Source: Chamaea fasciata (taxonomy: Eukaryota; Chordata; Aves; Passeriformes; Sylviidae). From it: DNA of 64,000 nt. Position 1 is the stretch's first letter. Each line of letters begins with the position of its first letter. Shown one piece after another: positions 27,501 to 42,500 of this stretch. The DNA is taken from NCBI GenBank assembly GCA_029207755.1, contig JARCOQ010000002.1, positions 89,875,087-89,939,086 of the forward strand, in the 5' to 3' direction. Below the pieces are notes generated by a model, which saw only the letters and a program-made list of their open reading frames with translations, had not been told where the DNA came from and ran no database searches. Both the position numbers and the translations under genes were made by a program.

Positions 27501-30500
27501 ATTAAAAAAACCTTTTAAAACCATTTTCACATTGGCTCTGGCCAGTTTGATATTAGGAACTTCTGAGTCCAAGGCCAGTAACATCAATACTGCAGTGAGG
27601 GGGCGTCAGCTTTGAAGAACAAAACATTTTCTACCTCAGTTTGCTCCCAAGCCTTGCGACTCCCACATAGAGCACATGACCATACCCCTCCAGAATCAGA
27701 AACAAGGGTGGATTTTTTTTAAAAGCATGTTGGGCTTTTACTCACTGGCAGATCCACCTGCAATTCAGTTTTCAGTCTGTAATTTCTAAAGCAGAAATGG
27801 CTTTCAGAAAACAATTTAATTTGCAAAAATTCACTGTTACATGGAAAAAGAAGAAACAATACCTCCTGAAGTCACCATGTCTATATTTCCAATTCCTGAA
27901 CCCACATCAACTACCAGAAAACTAATTTAAATAATAATTTTGAAACTGCTATTTTCCTATAGACCTGTATCCTTTCTTGTGTTGTTAAAGAATCTTTAAC
28001 TTCCTGGTAGTCCAACAGAATGCCTTACCTATAATTAATGAGATATCAATTTTTTGAACACATACAGTTACATAACAGTTTGTTTTGTAAACTATTTGTT
28101 TACATATAGTTATTAACATAGTATTCCTCATATGCCTCATTAAAATTTATTCCTGTAACTCATACCATTATTTTCAAGTCTCTCTATTTCAGACAGCAGC
28201 TGGACATAGAGGAAGAGAGGGGTCACTGCTCACTGTGTGCCAGGAGCCTCTGGACAGGACAGATCATGTTCTCCCAGAGGAAGTGTTGCCTCCTTGGACA
28301 GGCCAGTGTCCTGGGCTGCCCACCACCACCATGGGGCTCAGTGGGATTCTCTTCTCCCTTCAATACCTGGGACAGCTCTTATGGGAGTGCCAGGCATCAA
28401 TTCCTGCCCTTTGCCAGGATGTGCTCTTTCAGTGAGCGCCAGGGATTCTAAAGAAATCGCCACTGCATCTCCACCTCTCTTATTCATGAAGAAATTCAAC
28501 CCGCGTAGTAAATTAGCTGTAAGCATTTGGCTGGCAGCTATCTAGAACGCTGTGGTTGCTACAAAACCTCAGGTTTAAAAACCACTGTGACCCTAAAAGG
28601 AAGTCCAGGTGCTAGAAAATAAAGTCATGGACATTATGGAGAGATGACTGAAAGATAGAAATTGAAAAACAAAAACAAACAAACTGCTTTTTTTTCTTTT
28701 TTTTTTTAATTTAAATTAAGGAAGTTGGGAAAGTACAGTTATGGTCAGAAAATTAAATATACTACTGGATTTGGCAGTGTTAAGTTTACATTGAACTTGA
28801 TCATCTTAAAGGTCTTTTCCAACCTAAATAATTCTACCATTCTATGATAATCCCTTTCAATTTCACCTTTTGACCGTGCACCAAGACAGTCTTTTCTAGC
28901 ATTATTAACAACTTTTACCTCATAGCCACTAAGGTCATAATCAGCTTTTGAATCCAAATGTGCCAGTTCAGTTTCACTTCATCAAGTGGGCCTCCAGGCC
29001 TTTCCATTTCTGCATTTCAGCTGTTTTCCTCCTCTGTGACACTGGTGATGGTTTCCTACTTTTTCTGATGTTTTGCCCTCTTGATAGCATCACCTTGACT
29101 ATTGTCATGGAAAGTCCTAGGCTGTCAGGGTGTGCAGGTGGGATTTGGAAGGATGAGTGCTAAAAAAGAAATGAGCCATTTCTGGACTCACAGTCCTGTG
29201 TGAGTGCAGCAGCCCAGCCCCAAGGTCATGCTGCTGCCAGGGCTGCAACGGACCGCACCGTCAGGAATAGAATGTTTTCAATATTTTTGCTATTTTTTTT
29301 TTCAAAATTTATCCAACAATTAGGAAAGTATATTAAGAAACTTTAAGCCCTAGAACTGGGTTTTCAAGTGTTCTTTTTACCTAAGCTGCAGACATGGCTA
29401 GTGTGTGTTAATTCAGTTTCTACACGTTTTGCCCATGCCGTAGGAGTCGAGGGTTCCCAAACGTACACTTGATCAAACCCTCCAAAGCAATGCAGAGTGA
29501 GACAGAGACATGCTTCGGTTCATGCCATACTGCTACTGTAACTACAGCACATTAGTGATCCCCTGGTGCAAATAATACATTCCCAGTGTTGTTTAAGCAT
29601 TTCAGAGGCAGCCGCCACGGTATCTGGTTACGTTCTTTAGGTGAGGTCATGCCATGAGAGCAACCGCACTGCAGTGAAGACAGCACTTACCCTTTCTTGA
29701 GCTTCTACATTTGCCCTGCATGAGTTTAAGAGCTAATCTTCTTCCAGAAATGCTGCACTCCAGCCTAGAGACCCTGCCTATTTTGTCTGCTATGCTGAAA
29801 CAACCCAGCTTTAGTGCTGAAAATAGGAAAAGCAGCTGGTGGGGCTTAAAACTTTACTCTCAGAAACCAGATTTACTTCACATTGTGCTTCCCAGGGGCT
29901 CTTTTTAGGATTTCTATTTCATCAGAAAGATGGATCCTACAGAAGCCTCTTCTCTTCATACTTGGTAGGAGTACATATTCATTTCAGGTCTTTCAAACCA
30001 TTAAATATTCAGAATATCTGTACACTGTCATGGCTGAAAAACACACATATATGGTTCTGTCTCACTTTTTATTTCCTCACTGATTTTTATTTTACGTAAA
30101 TACTTTGCCGTGATAGCCTTAATTATACTCTTCTATATTTTGGTGAGGTTTGTGCTCTACTTTGAGCGTAGTACTGCTACAGTCAAATGAAAAGCCTCCA
30201 GATGTTGGAGCTGCCCCACTGTTGGACAATGGGCACAGACAGAATTCTTCTTGATGCGGACTGACAGGTCTGTTCTCAGATGGATACAGATCTGTTAGGA
30301 GAGGTTAAGACCTCTTCAAACAGGTGATTTTCTCTCAATGACTTTTGGCCCCGCAAAAGGCCCATCAGCCTTCACAAGTGGATGGACTGCAGCGGAGCAG
30401 GCAAAAGAAAAGAGAGCTGACTTCCCTGCACATTCCCAGGGAGGTTCAGTGGCTGCAGTGCCTTGAGCTGAAGCAGGCCCAGGCTAGTGGAAGGAAGGAA

Positions 30501-33500
30501 AGGTGTGTGTGCAGAGCTGCTGAGTGACACGGTGCCTGTGGGCTCGGGGGCTGCTGCTCTGCCTGCTCTGGGGATAAAGCCACGCAAGGCTCCAGTGAGG
30601 AAGCCTACTGCCTTAATACAGCAAATCCAAGCCTGGCTCAGGAATGCTTTTCTTTACTCAAGTCTTGCTAGCCAATGTCTCTCAGGATGAGGCTATAGAC
30701 CTTCCCATAATACCTGCAATAGCTATGTTGTGTAGTTAAAAACTTAGATTTACCACTGGCTTTTACACAAGTTTCTAGTGATGCAATTAGCTGATACTAT
30801 TCAAGGCTGTAATTTTAGTTATTGCTTGATGTAGTTAGGTATTTAATTGCTTATTATAGTTGATTACTTGCATTGATTACATTACTTTGATTATAGGGTT
30901 TGTTATATGAACTGATTGCTCTGTCTTGATTGTAATGATGTTGTGCCGTGTGAGTAATTAATGTTTCCACAAGAATGCAAGGACTATTTATTCCATTTCT
31001 GGTAATGTAACTCAAATACATGAAAAAACTGCTCCATCTCCTTCCTATTGCCTTAATGCTGTCAGAATATGTAAGAAATCACAGAACCACAGAATATTCT
31101 GAATTGGAAGGGACCCACAAGGATCATCAAGTCCAACTCTTAAGTAAATGGAGTAATCTCACACAGGGATCAAACCAGCAACCTCGGCATTATGAGCATC
31201 ATGCTTTAACCAACTGCACTAATCTCATATAAATCTCTGAGTGTATTATTGGAAGAAATGTCATTTTGGAAGACACTAGTCTTTAGACATCTGAAATACT
31301 GAATATCCTGCTGACTGAAATGTACAGGGGTTTAATTTATAATGCTCTTTTGCATTTATTTTATAGCAAAGGGAAGGAAAAGAGGCTGCACTAAACACAC
31401 CCAACTGAGCAATATATTGACTATCTACATCTATAAATAAAATGCTGGAGGTTTAATTAACATTGCAATGTTGATTCTCATTTTCAGGGCATGGCACAAC
31501 ATATCCCTATTATAATTTAATTAATGTAATAACAACTTCATGCACAACATTTTTATGTTAGGTATTGAGCAGAAAACAGTCAGAAAGCAGGTATTTATGC
31601 CCAACAACTTGCCATCAAAGCTCTCTATCACTCCTGTAACAGGGAGACCCCCACTGACACACGTCAGCCAGGATGACAGGGCTCATCCAAATGGGAGGAA
31701 CTGCAGGACTGAGACCCAAAATGTGAGAGAAGAAAAAGTCTACGAGAGAAACCTCAAGAGGAATGAAAAAACATGAGTCTTAAAAGTAAAACGGTCTAAA
31801 CAATTAGTAAAATGGTTCATGAATGCCCAGACTGCTCAGGTACAATTAGCTTTTCCCTATCTCCACTGGCTTGTCATTTTGAAGCTCACAGGCATTTCAG
31901 AAGATCAGAAATGTTGAAATACATGGTGCTCAGTGCTCCAGAGGCAAAAAGGTTACAGGATATACTGATGGCTGGGAATGTGGAGAGAACTGCACTGAGC
32001 CATACAAGAAAATTCTAGGCAGATTTGGTAAAAAAAAATTTCTTAAGTACATTACCTTCTTGGAATTTATCATAAAAGACTAAATAAATACATTACAAGT
32101 ATGAAGTTCCATAATCTAGCAGCAGTGATGCAACACATTTCAATAAACTCTTAACAGAGCCATAAATAATCATCAATCAAAACTCTGTTGAATGCCTGGG
32201 AACATACTTTCCATAGGCATTATATTCAACTGAATAATCACCCCCTCACAGAGAGAGAAATTCCTGCTCCATTATATGATTATTCATACTAATCATGATT
32301 TCTTCTTAAAGGTGAAGCAAATAAAACCATTTGCTAGGACAAATTGCATCATAGTGAAACACCCTTAATTTTTACTCTAGTAGAATTTAACGACTTCAGA
32401 TCCATGTGAATAAACAACATCTTTTTTATTTTTTTTTAATTTGACTAGTCTCTGCATTGGGCAACTGAAAACAATGTTTTTCCTTTGCAAAATGATGAAA
32501 AAAATTATGAAGTATTTTTGTTACAATCTGAAGTCTGCAGGTGGTTATTTTCTCCCCCTCTATATGTCTGTGTAGAAGCTCTGAATTTTTTTCATAGTAA
32601 AGAAACATCTGTTGTTAGTCTAGAAACATTTCTGAGAATAGGAAACAATAAAGGAAATTATCTTCTGCTGGCAGCACATCAGAGTGAAGTAGATTATGCT
32701 TTTCAGAACAGACTGCAAGCCCTTTGCCCCCGTCACCCATCTTTCTGAGGATTAAAGCGTAGTTAACTTGCTTTGTACACTTTGCATAAATTCCATCATG
32801 GCTCATGCTTTGCCAAGTAACGAAGTAAAGATGGAAGTAGACAATAAATCTCCCCTGACCCAAGCTGCTATTCTACATTGCTGAACAATTTATGCTGTCT
32901 CTGCCACTCACCTGATTTTTGGATGTATAGAAGCCACACAGATGCAGAAACCAATAATCTATGTACAAATGCGGAAGACTATAGTCTGTAGGAACTAAAA
33001 TACCAGTGTAATTTTAAACTTGGATCAAATCCTTCTCACTTTCTCACATCTCATATTATTTCTTGCATTAATAACATGATTATTAATATCAGTAAAATGT
33101 GTTGAATTTCCTATCCTATTTCTTTATTTCTGGAGCTGATTTACAATATGTTCAAAGGAATTCATGCCTATCTAAGTACACTAGAAGCAAAGCTAAAAGA
33201 AAATAATTTAATTTTCAGAGCCAAAGAAATTGGAATGCCAGACTTGCTACTACTCCAATGCCCTAAAAATTCTGCCCAGTTGTACACTGACATTGTGGTC
33301 TCTGTGCAACAAGATCATGCAATTAAACAGCAGCGGCATTTAACCATTAGCTTTCAAATATTCAAATGCATAGGTCATTCCCTTAACATTTTCCCACAGT
33401 ACAAACTCCCAATTTAAAATAAAAGAGTAGTCTTCCTTCCTCCCTATTGCATGTAATTGTAGTAGGATGGTCTTACAGCATCTTCACAGAACTCTTCCTT

Positions 33501-36500
33501 CAAAGATGCTTCCCAAAAAAGTGCTTTGCTGCACTTTGAATGACCAAAGCAATGACATTAATGAGAGATCTCAGTTTGGGATGTTAATCTCAAAGAGGGA
33601 AGCCGATGGACCAGGGTTTATGTCAGGGAGCTAGGGAATCCTGGACCAATCCTTGGTTTTGTCAGCAGTGAAGGCATTTGTCCTACACAGTGGGGCAGAT
33701 GGGAAAGGAATGTAGAACATCTCTTTTCCCTTCCCATCAACAAGTGAATTCCTCTTTGGTATCCAAACACAGTGTGTGTGTGCTGCCGAATGGTTTAGAT
33801 ATTTCTGTCTGGTTGGCACAATACCAGCCCTTTTCCCTCAGGAGAACAAGTCACAGCAGGAAAGGAAAAAAAAAATTTAAAGAATTTGCAATTTGGCTAA
33901 ACCTGAAAGGAATTTCAGGGATAAAAAAATTTAAAAAAAATAAATAAATAAATAAAAAGCACTGTATAAACTGGGGGTTTTGTCCCTGCCAGTGTGAATG
34001 CATCCAATATATTCAATATATATGTACTCATGCATATATTAATATATTGAATGTATTCATCATTGGGTTGTCTTGTATGTTATCCACTATGTCAGGACCA
34101 GTGGTTTTAGTAGAAATAGTATTTAAGCTATGTTCATTTTAAAGACTGAATTTCCTCTGTTGATTTGAAGACCAACAAACCTAGATCAGAAATCTTGATA
34201 AACGGTTTTCAAGTATTTTTAATCTATCAAATCCTAAACATTTTCCAGCAGGGAACAGGCCCTGGCACCACACAGACAGGTTTTACAAGAGATAATAGAG
34301 TTTCTACCTGATGGCAAAAATAGTTCACAGGAGCCTTCCTTGAAGACCCTGCTCTAGAATGACCTCCTGAATAACAAAGGCTAAATAATTTCATCCCAAG
34401 ACATATGCCTGAAGTTCATAAGCTATATGCTTCATAAGATTACACAAAAAGAAGCTTGGGAGTTAAATATTTCAGTGATTGATAATCATCCCTAACCTTA
34501 ACAAAGCTGCTTCCATAATTCAAATTGTCAAAACCATGTCTGCTCCATGGTTTGAATCTCTTTAGCATTGACTTCAATTCACTGCACTTTGTTTTGTTTT
34601 TGTGTGAGAGACTAAAAGCCCTCTGCTTTCAGAGAAACTCCGACTACGCAGAAAGGACATAATCAATTTAGCTGTCAACCTTTACAATGTTAAATGAAAA
34701 AAAAAATCAAACTTCTGAGTACTTTTTTTAAAAGCTACCACTTCAGATTTCAGATTTTTTTTCTCCAAACCCTTTCCAAGTCAATAAGGCTTTTGGCAAA
34801 GCACCAAGAAAGCACCAAGAGCTGGAGTCAATAATCTAGGAGTAGTCCCACAGGCTATTCCTTTATTGCCAAATAAAAGCCAGAGACCAAACTCCACACG
34901 GTCCCACCACTTTGCTTACACCAACACAGCTTAGCATTATATGTCTAGTTCAGATCTGATTTCAAAATAGCTTGTGGGGGTGGTCTGAAAGTCTTCTGTA
35001 ATGTCAGTGCCTTCTCTTCTACTAGATTTCCTTCTGACTTCTGTTGTGAGGCTTTTGACTTATGTATCTCTGACCAATTTACTTTTCACAGGACTGGCAC
35101 TCCCAAGCTGTAATGTGCTTCACAAGGAAAATACATCTATCTGAGTAACAGGAATAAAAATGATAGTACATCAGGGTCCAAGCTTTTCAGGCCCTTCAGG
35201 AAAATTCTTTTTAAAGTATTTGCCCTTTGATTTAAAGTATAGTCAACTGCATTTGGATGTGTATTCCACATGTGAATGGCGTTGTCTTGCTGTACAAAAG
35301 AGAAATCTTGGCAGATGGGCTTCTGCTGGTTGCAAGAGTCCTCCTTTGCTCCAACCCTTGAACTAAGTTCAGAAAAAAGAACTAATCCCACCCTGTAAAT
35401 GGCTGGTAGTCTAGGAATGCAATCTGTGCTTCCCATCTCAGAGTTAGATGCAAGGTCTAATACTAGAATTAATACTGTGGGATAGTTGACCATTGGCATC
35501 AAAATGTACTGGTTGCAAACTTAAGCACTCTGTATTTAGGAATTTCACCAATGAAACAATTTTACCTCGGTGGACCATCAACATAAAAATCACTACTGAA
35601 CTAGTGCTAGTTTTCAGTTATAAATGTTTAGTACTCACTCTGCTAAAAAAAAAGAAAAATACAGCAGCAAAGCCTTTCACAGAATCACAAAATATTTTGG
35701 GTTGGAAAAGACCTTTAAAGCCCATTTAATAGCAATGAACATCTTCAGCTAGACCAGGCTGCTCAGAGTCCTGTCCAACCTGACCCTGAATGTTTCCAGG
35801 GACAGGACACCTACCACCTCTCTGGGCAATCTGTTTCAGTGTTTTACCATCATTGTTGTAAAAAACTTCTTTATATCTAATCTAAATCGACTGTCCTTCA
35901 GTTTAAAACCATGACCCCTTGGCCTATTACAGCAAGTCCTGCTAAAAATTTTGCCTCTATCTTTCGTATAGGCCCCTTTAGGTACCGGATGGAACCAGTC
36001 TGGTTTCCATGGTGCCTTCTCCTCTCCAGGCTAAACAACTCCAGCTATCTCAGCCTGTCTTCATAGGAATGGTGCTCCATCTCTCTGATCATCTTTGTGG
36101 CCCTTGTCTGGACTTCCTCCAAAGGATCCATGCCCTTTCTCTGCTGATGAGGATTCCAGAGCTGGATGCAGCACTCCAGGTAGGGTCTCACCAAAGCAGA
36201 GCAGAGCAGAGGGGCAGATCTCCTCGCCTGACCTGCTGGACATGCTGTTTCTGATGCTTTGTATGGTATATGCTATGCCACGCTATTATACTAATGAGTC
36301 ATACAGGATGGAAATGGAATTAAAAGTAATTAGGTGTAATTTTGTCTTATATGGAAACATGGAGAACATAAAATGCATTTAGTGTTGCTCTCCCGAGAAT
36401 CTACCTAACTCAATTCCAGTGAAAAATTATGCTTGGAGTTGTGTTTTCTACCACCAGTTGCCAAGGTAACAACTTTGTTAGACATGGAACACAACTATTT

Positions 36501-39500
36501 GTTTTTTTTCTTCAATGGAAAAGCCAAGAGGCTTCCTCAGAACATTTTCAAATGGCTTTTTACAGCATCTGACCTGGAGCGTGCAAGACTGTGGCCTGTG
36601 TTATAGGCCACGGGCACATGAAGTCACCCTGTGGTAAAATGCAGCAGTGGCCAGCAAAGCTGCCAGTCACCCCTGCTGCTGTCCTTGCCTGAGTGTCTGT
36701 AACCTGCATGAGAAACTCCAAAGATAGGAAGGGGATTGACATCCTCCGTCACTGCATGTGCAATCAGCGGGTGCTGCTGCCAGCTCCTGAGGGCACACAG
36801 CACCTCCAGGCCACACAGGTCACTGCTGGGCAGGAGTCTCTGCTGGGCAGAGTCACTGCTGGGCAGGGGTCACTGCTGGGCAGGGGTCACTGCTGGGCAG
36901 GGTCACTGCTGGGCAGGGGTCACTGCTGGGCAGGGTCACTGCTGGGCAGGGTCTCTGCTGGGCAGGGTCACTGCTGGGCAGGGTCTCTGCTGGGCAGGGT
37001 CACTGCAGGGCAGGGTCACTGCTGGGCAGGGTCACTGCAGGGCAGGGTCTCTGCTGGGCAGGGTCTCTGCTGGGCAGGGTCAGTGCTGGGCAGGGTCACT
37101 GCTGGGCAGGGTCACTGCTGGGCAGGGGTCTCTGCTGGGCAGGGTCACTGCTGGGCAGGGTCAGTGCTGGGCAGGGTCAGTGCTGGGCAGGGTCTCTGCT
37201 GGGCAGGGTCAGTGCTGGGCAGGGTCTCTGCTGGGCAGGGTCAGTGCTGGGCAGGGTCTCTGCTGGGCAGGGTCTCTGCTGGGCAGGGTCACTGCTGGGC
37301 AGGGTCTCTGCTGGGCAGGAGTCTCTGCTGGGCAGGGTCACTGCTGGGCAGGGTCTCTGCTGGGCAGGGTCACTGCTGGGCAGGGTCACTGCTGGGCAGG
37401 GTCTCTGCTGGGCAGGGTCTCTGCTGGGCAGGGTCACTGCTGGGCAGGATCACTGCTGGGCAGGATCACTGCTGGGCAGGGTCTCTGCTGGGCAGGGGTC
37501 ACTGCTGGGCAGGGTCTCTGCTGGGCAGGGTCTCTGTTTCTCTGCTGGGGAACCACTCTTAACACAGAAATCAGCAGATTTTCATCACACAGAACATGTC
37601 CATAATGTAGCTATTTGTTCACTAGGTCGGGGCTGCCAACTTGACATTACTTAATGCAGCAGTTTTGGACTTCTTCCAACCGGAGCTCAACTGGCATGAG
37701 CATCCCCCAGATCAAAGGCTTCATTTTCCCATTGCCTTGTCTCTGTGCCTCACAGAAAGTGACTTTACAAAATGCCTGACTTATTAAACAGTATTTTGAG
37801 TTAACATATATAAAGAGAGAGGAAATATCTCAAGTTTAATTTCTAAGCTCCAAATCAGTAGGTAATTACCCAGCTGATATATTTCAGCAGTCCACAAGTT
37901 GCACTTAAACCGTATGGATGAAGATCCGAATCTAGGAGTGTTTCAGAATCCTCTTGTTCAGCCAGGTTCGTTCTCAGGTTCATTTCAGGGCTTGGAACCT
38001 GATGATGTGCTCTATTCAAATTAATACCTTAAGCCATCACTATCAAGAGGAAGAGACTAGGTCAGCTGAAAATTAAATCCATGTTACATGGAAGTGGCTT
38101 TGCAGAAGAGGAGAGGAACAGCATAACACTACTTGGTTTGGCGTGCATTTTAGTTCTCACAGTGGACAATCAGCTCTGCCTTCCACAGTACCCAGCTTTT
38201 CCTTCACAGAATCACAGAATGAACCCTGCTGAAAAAGGCAATTCCTCTCTTCATACATGGATTTCTTGCAGCTGGCTATTTTAGGTTCTTCCTGGAGCAC
38301 AACTGCAAAGCTAAAGATCATGTGGCAATGGTCAAGGCTTGCAGTCATGAATAGGAGGTCATAGCTACTGCAGAGAATGTGTACCTGAGGTGGGACAGGG
38401 CATCTCCCTGTGTGGTGGGAGGAGGTTATTGAATGATCTCCAATAGAATAATTGGACTATTCTCATCTGCTAAATAACAAAATGTCTCAAGAAAACACAA
38501 ATGCACATAAATTTCTTTTATCACCATATTTTTCTGAAATAACATCACTGCACTTTAATTTCAACTTTGATTTAACTTGATTCTGGTTTGGTTGGTTTTT
38601 TTAAAGGTGAATTATATCTGCATTATTTTTAAAATAAGCTAGTGCTATTTGAAATCAAGCTACATTTCCTTCAGTGTTTTTAATTTTATAAATAGTGTGA
38701 TCCAGAGCTTTCTATAAAGCAAATTAAGTCTTAAATAATTTAAGTATCTCTTTTCTGAAATACATAAATTTCCTGGAAGAATTTTTGTCAATTTCATGCC
38801 TTTTTGGGAAGGAAATAAAACAGAGAAAAGTATTTTATTATTCTATTCACAGTTTTATAAGAGCAGGAGAAAACGTGCCACAATAATAGTCTCCATTCCA
38901 CTGCAGACATATACTAAGAAAAATTTGTAATTACATGATTTGTCCTCTTCACATCCTTCCCAGCTCAAATGAAGCTAAAAACAGAATGAAAAAGGGGACA
39001 CATTTCTTATTCCAAATTGATGTGAAAGATGTTGTATTTGTAGTCAGTCTGAAGATTGCTTGGCTTCAGCTACCATTTCTCACAAAAAGTTTATGGCTTT
39101 AGTATAGACTGGCACCTGCTCTGACATGGCAGGAATTTGTCCTTTCCCTGACTGGAAGACAGTCTAATCCAACTGTTCAGGAGTTACGCCCCAAAGGCAG
39201 TGGACAAAATGGCAACAGCACAACCCAGGTCTGAAAAAGGCTGGTACTGCCTCTAGGGAGTGGACTGAACGTGCTGTTGCTGCTCTTCCTGAAGGAAATG
39301 AGCTGTGATGCAAAGAGGATGTAACACAGTGGCAGTGACACCGTAGTCTGCATGGCACATGTTCTTTTGATAAGGCCCCACCATTACTGTAAATCAAACT
39401 GGGAGCACACTTACACTATCATCCCTACAGACTTCCCCAGGTGTATTAGTCAGAGAAACTTGGTGATGTACGCCTTTACTTCACCAGATCCTATCAAGTC

Positions 39501-42500
39501 CCTTATTAGACAGAGGAGAATGAGTTGAAGTGAGTGTGATCACGCTGAGACGCAAATTAGTCTTCCAACAAATGGTGCTACTTAGTATTTCTTTGCTCTG
39601 TAACAGGTGAAGGAGACAGATGTGACAAACAGACCTAAGCCCAAATGTAAACAACTGCTCAGGGATTTCCATGAAGCCTGTCATGATGTGACTGAAGTGG
39701 GATCATTTATTGGGTTGTACATCTCCAGCACTAGGGGGATTGGCTGGATGATGACCAGCCTCTTCCAGCCTCCAGCTCTGCACAGGGGATGCAGTCTTAC
39801 CCAGTCACTGACATAAACAGATACAGAACTGCACCCCACATTGTAAGATGCTTTTTTCTTGGGTGAGTGCAATGACTTTGTGGCTTGGTGTTCTCCTACT
39901 GAAAACAGCTAGGAAGGTGCGAGGAGCGGCGCCTGTGCCTGTGCCCTGGCACAGCACCTCACCTCAGAGAAGCTGTGTCTACCCCCAGCATGGGGGCTGT
40001 GGCTGCACAGCTGCACGGCCGTTGTAAGGTACAAGACTGTACAAGTGCCATCTGAACACTTCCCAATGATCACATTAAAGTGGACAGAAATAAGTCAGGT
40101 TCCTGGGAAATTACAGAATCACAGGATCATCAGGGTTGGAAGAGATCTTCAGGATCATCCAGTCCAACCATCTAAAACCTGGATGTGATACATCCAGATA
40201 CCTCTTGAACACTTCCAGAAATGGTGACTCCACCACCTTCCTGGGCAACTTTCTCCAATGCTTAACCACTCTCTCAGTATCCAATCTGAACCTCCCCCAG
40301 CTCAACTTTAGGCCATTTCTTCTCAAACTTTCCACTAGCAGAAGAGACTGACCTTTACCTCACTATAACCTCCTTTCAGATAAATAACCTCTGCTTGCCC
40401 AGACTAAACAACCCCAGTTCCCTCAGCCACTCCAGGACAGATCCAAAAATTCAGTAAGTGGCAGTGGTTTTCCAGGTCACAACCACTGAATTTTCTGGAG
40501 TAAGGAATCTAAATGGGAATTTGCTCCTCTCCTCTTTTAAGCAGTTCCCATGGAAAGGCTCTCTGGGCCTACGCTAGCCAGAGACAGTTAAACCAGATGT
40601 CATCCAGACCAACTACAGGGTAAATCCAAGAAAAAGGCCATTCTGGCATCCTGCAGGGTCTGTATAGCACAAAACATGACCGCAATCTAGAGCATTTATT
40701 CATGCTCACATTGCACACCTCAGTTGTTTATACCAATAGATGTCTTCTGTCTTGCGCAAGGCACAGGAGACTCTGAAACCCACATTTGGTTTAAAGCCCT
40801 CTTCAATAACAGCAAAACATAAAACAGTTTATAACTTCATGCTCCAAGTGATCTAAAGCCTAATTATTCTGAGGTATTTGCTAACAGAAATTCAAGTAGG
40901 GTCTCACTGATGCCAGTGGAGTTACACTACCCCTCAAAGAACATAAGCATTAAGATGAGCAGGCCCATGGTATTTCATAGCAGAGAGAGGATCATATACC
41001 ATCACATTTGCTGTATTATTTAGCATACTACATCCGGCCTCTAATGTCTGTTAACACATATGACTACTTATTTCCTGATGATTTTGGAAACCAAAGCTCA
41101 GTTAAAAGCTAGGGTTTAGATTGATTTTTTAGGTATTTTATCACAAAAGACAGAACCACAAACAGCACATTTCTAGCATATAAATGAGCATATTCAAATC
41201 CCATCAGGTCCTCTGGTGCTCATCACTGGGTGCACTCCAAGACTTAATCATGCCCACAAAGCCTTTGTGCAATAGGAAACAATTGGTAGTGCTTGAAATG
41301 TCTTCCTTTTCTAAGTAGATATACCTTCTAGCATGCCTTCCATGACATCATTTTATATCACATTTCTATCTGGAGTCTCCACCAAGAACTATCAAAAACC
41401 CTAATATACGGCTACACATAAACCAAAAGAAAATACTTTCCTGCTAGAAATGACATAAATAATCAACATTGAAAGATGACAAAATCACTGTACTTACTAT
41501 GTGTCGTGCTGCGAACACTCCATCAACTATTGCACAACAGAAGGCTGCTACAACACCAAAGCTGATAAACACAATGGAGGCCACCAACTGAGAAGAGAAA
41601 AACAGATTGAGCAATTTTTTCAGTATAATTCTTTAAGTGAAACAATTACACTACTTTTTCTAGTATTCCAAAATGATGTTCCCACTGCTGTAATTCACTT
41701 TAGGTCAGTGTGTCAGGATGACAGTCATACACTAGTAAAATGGCAGAAATTCTTGATGCTGAGCTGACAAACCATCAAGCCTACTATAAAAGTTTAAATC
41801 TTTCAAGAGAAAATTAGGTTAGCTGCAAGAGTTAGATTCAATGGTGATTTCTTCCAAATCAATTTACTTAATAAAACAGCCATGCTTCCATAGGGACATG
41901 GCATAAAGTCATGTTCCCGTTGGCTCACATAAATTTTTAGAGCTTTACTACATGGTAGTATTTCACATCAACAGATAAAGGCATCTGTAAGTTAACAACT
42001 AGCCTGTGAACAATCAGAAATCTTTTATCATCCCAAATAGCTTATGCCACAACAAAATCAGAGATTCAGAGGACTGGTATCTGTGGAAGGGCTGGGGTGT
42101 GCTGCCTTGGTACCCCCCCACCCTTTGCTGGGATGTCCAGCCTGCCCCTCAGTCTCACAGTGGGCAGAGCAGAGCACAGCAGAGCTCAGCGAGTGTCCCA
42201 GCTGCAGCACAGACATCTTTATCAACCTACTAGCCATAGCTTCAGACCTCCTTCTACCTCCCAAACTGCTTCATTCATTAAGCACTAATAATTCTCTCTC
42301 AACAGGACTGCGGATGGTGCAGTGCTGGAGCACAGCTCTGGCACAAGCAGTGGTGGTATGGAGGGCTTGGGGGCTTGGGGGAAAGGCTGTACGGGTTGGG
42401 CACGCTGAGCCCCCTGCTTGCTGTGCTGCAGCTCTGACAGCAACTGCAGGGCTAGAACAACCCCAGACACCATGAGCTTCCTGCCCAATTCACTCCGGAG

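Larger units (their letters stand above)
19556..41497 (-). other. TMEM255B: TMEM255B intron 4 (about 21.9 kb)
   Basis: This is the longest intron in the window. It holds CR1 copies at 20555-21410, 22040-24126, 28768-28848, 35674-36260 and 40111-40440, a tRNA-derived SINE at 31076-31232, a 16-bp minisatellite at 36818-37549, a 12-bp perfect hairpin at 24521-24551 and simple AT-rich repeats. No protein-coding sequence was recognised outside dead CR1. Confidence 0.85.

Noticed and set aside
34011..34052. AT-rich 11-bp inverted repeat considered as a functional hairpin
   Set aside because: Composition is almost pure AT, so such pairing is expected by chance; kept only as a sequence feature.
36693..37605. 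Two overlapping 289-residue plus-strand open frames with [15 protein letters not shown] repeats, and an 86-residue reverse frame
   Set aside because: They are produced by the 16-bp minisatellite, whose unit has no stop in several frames. Three equally long frames read the same DNA, and there is no promoter or homologue.
38204..38225. Short ttcacagaatcacagaatga resembling a reverse CR1 terminus
   Set aside because: Only about 20 bases match, and the following sequence does not continue as CR1; too short to call an element.
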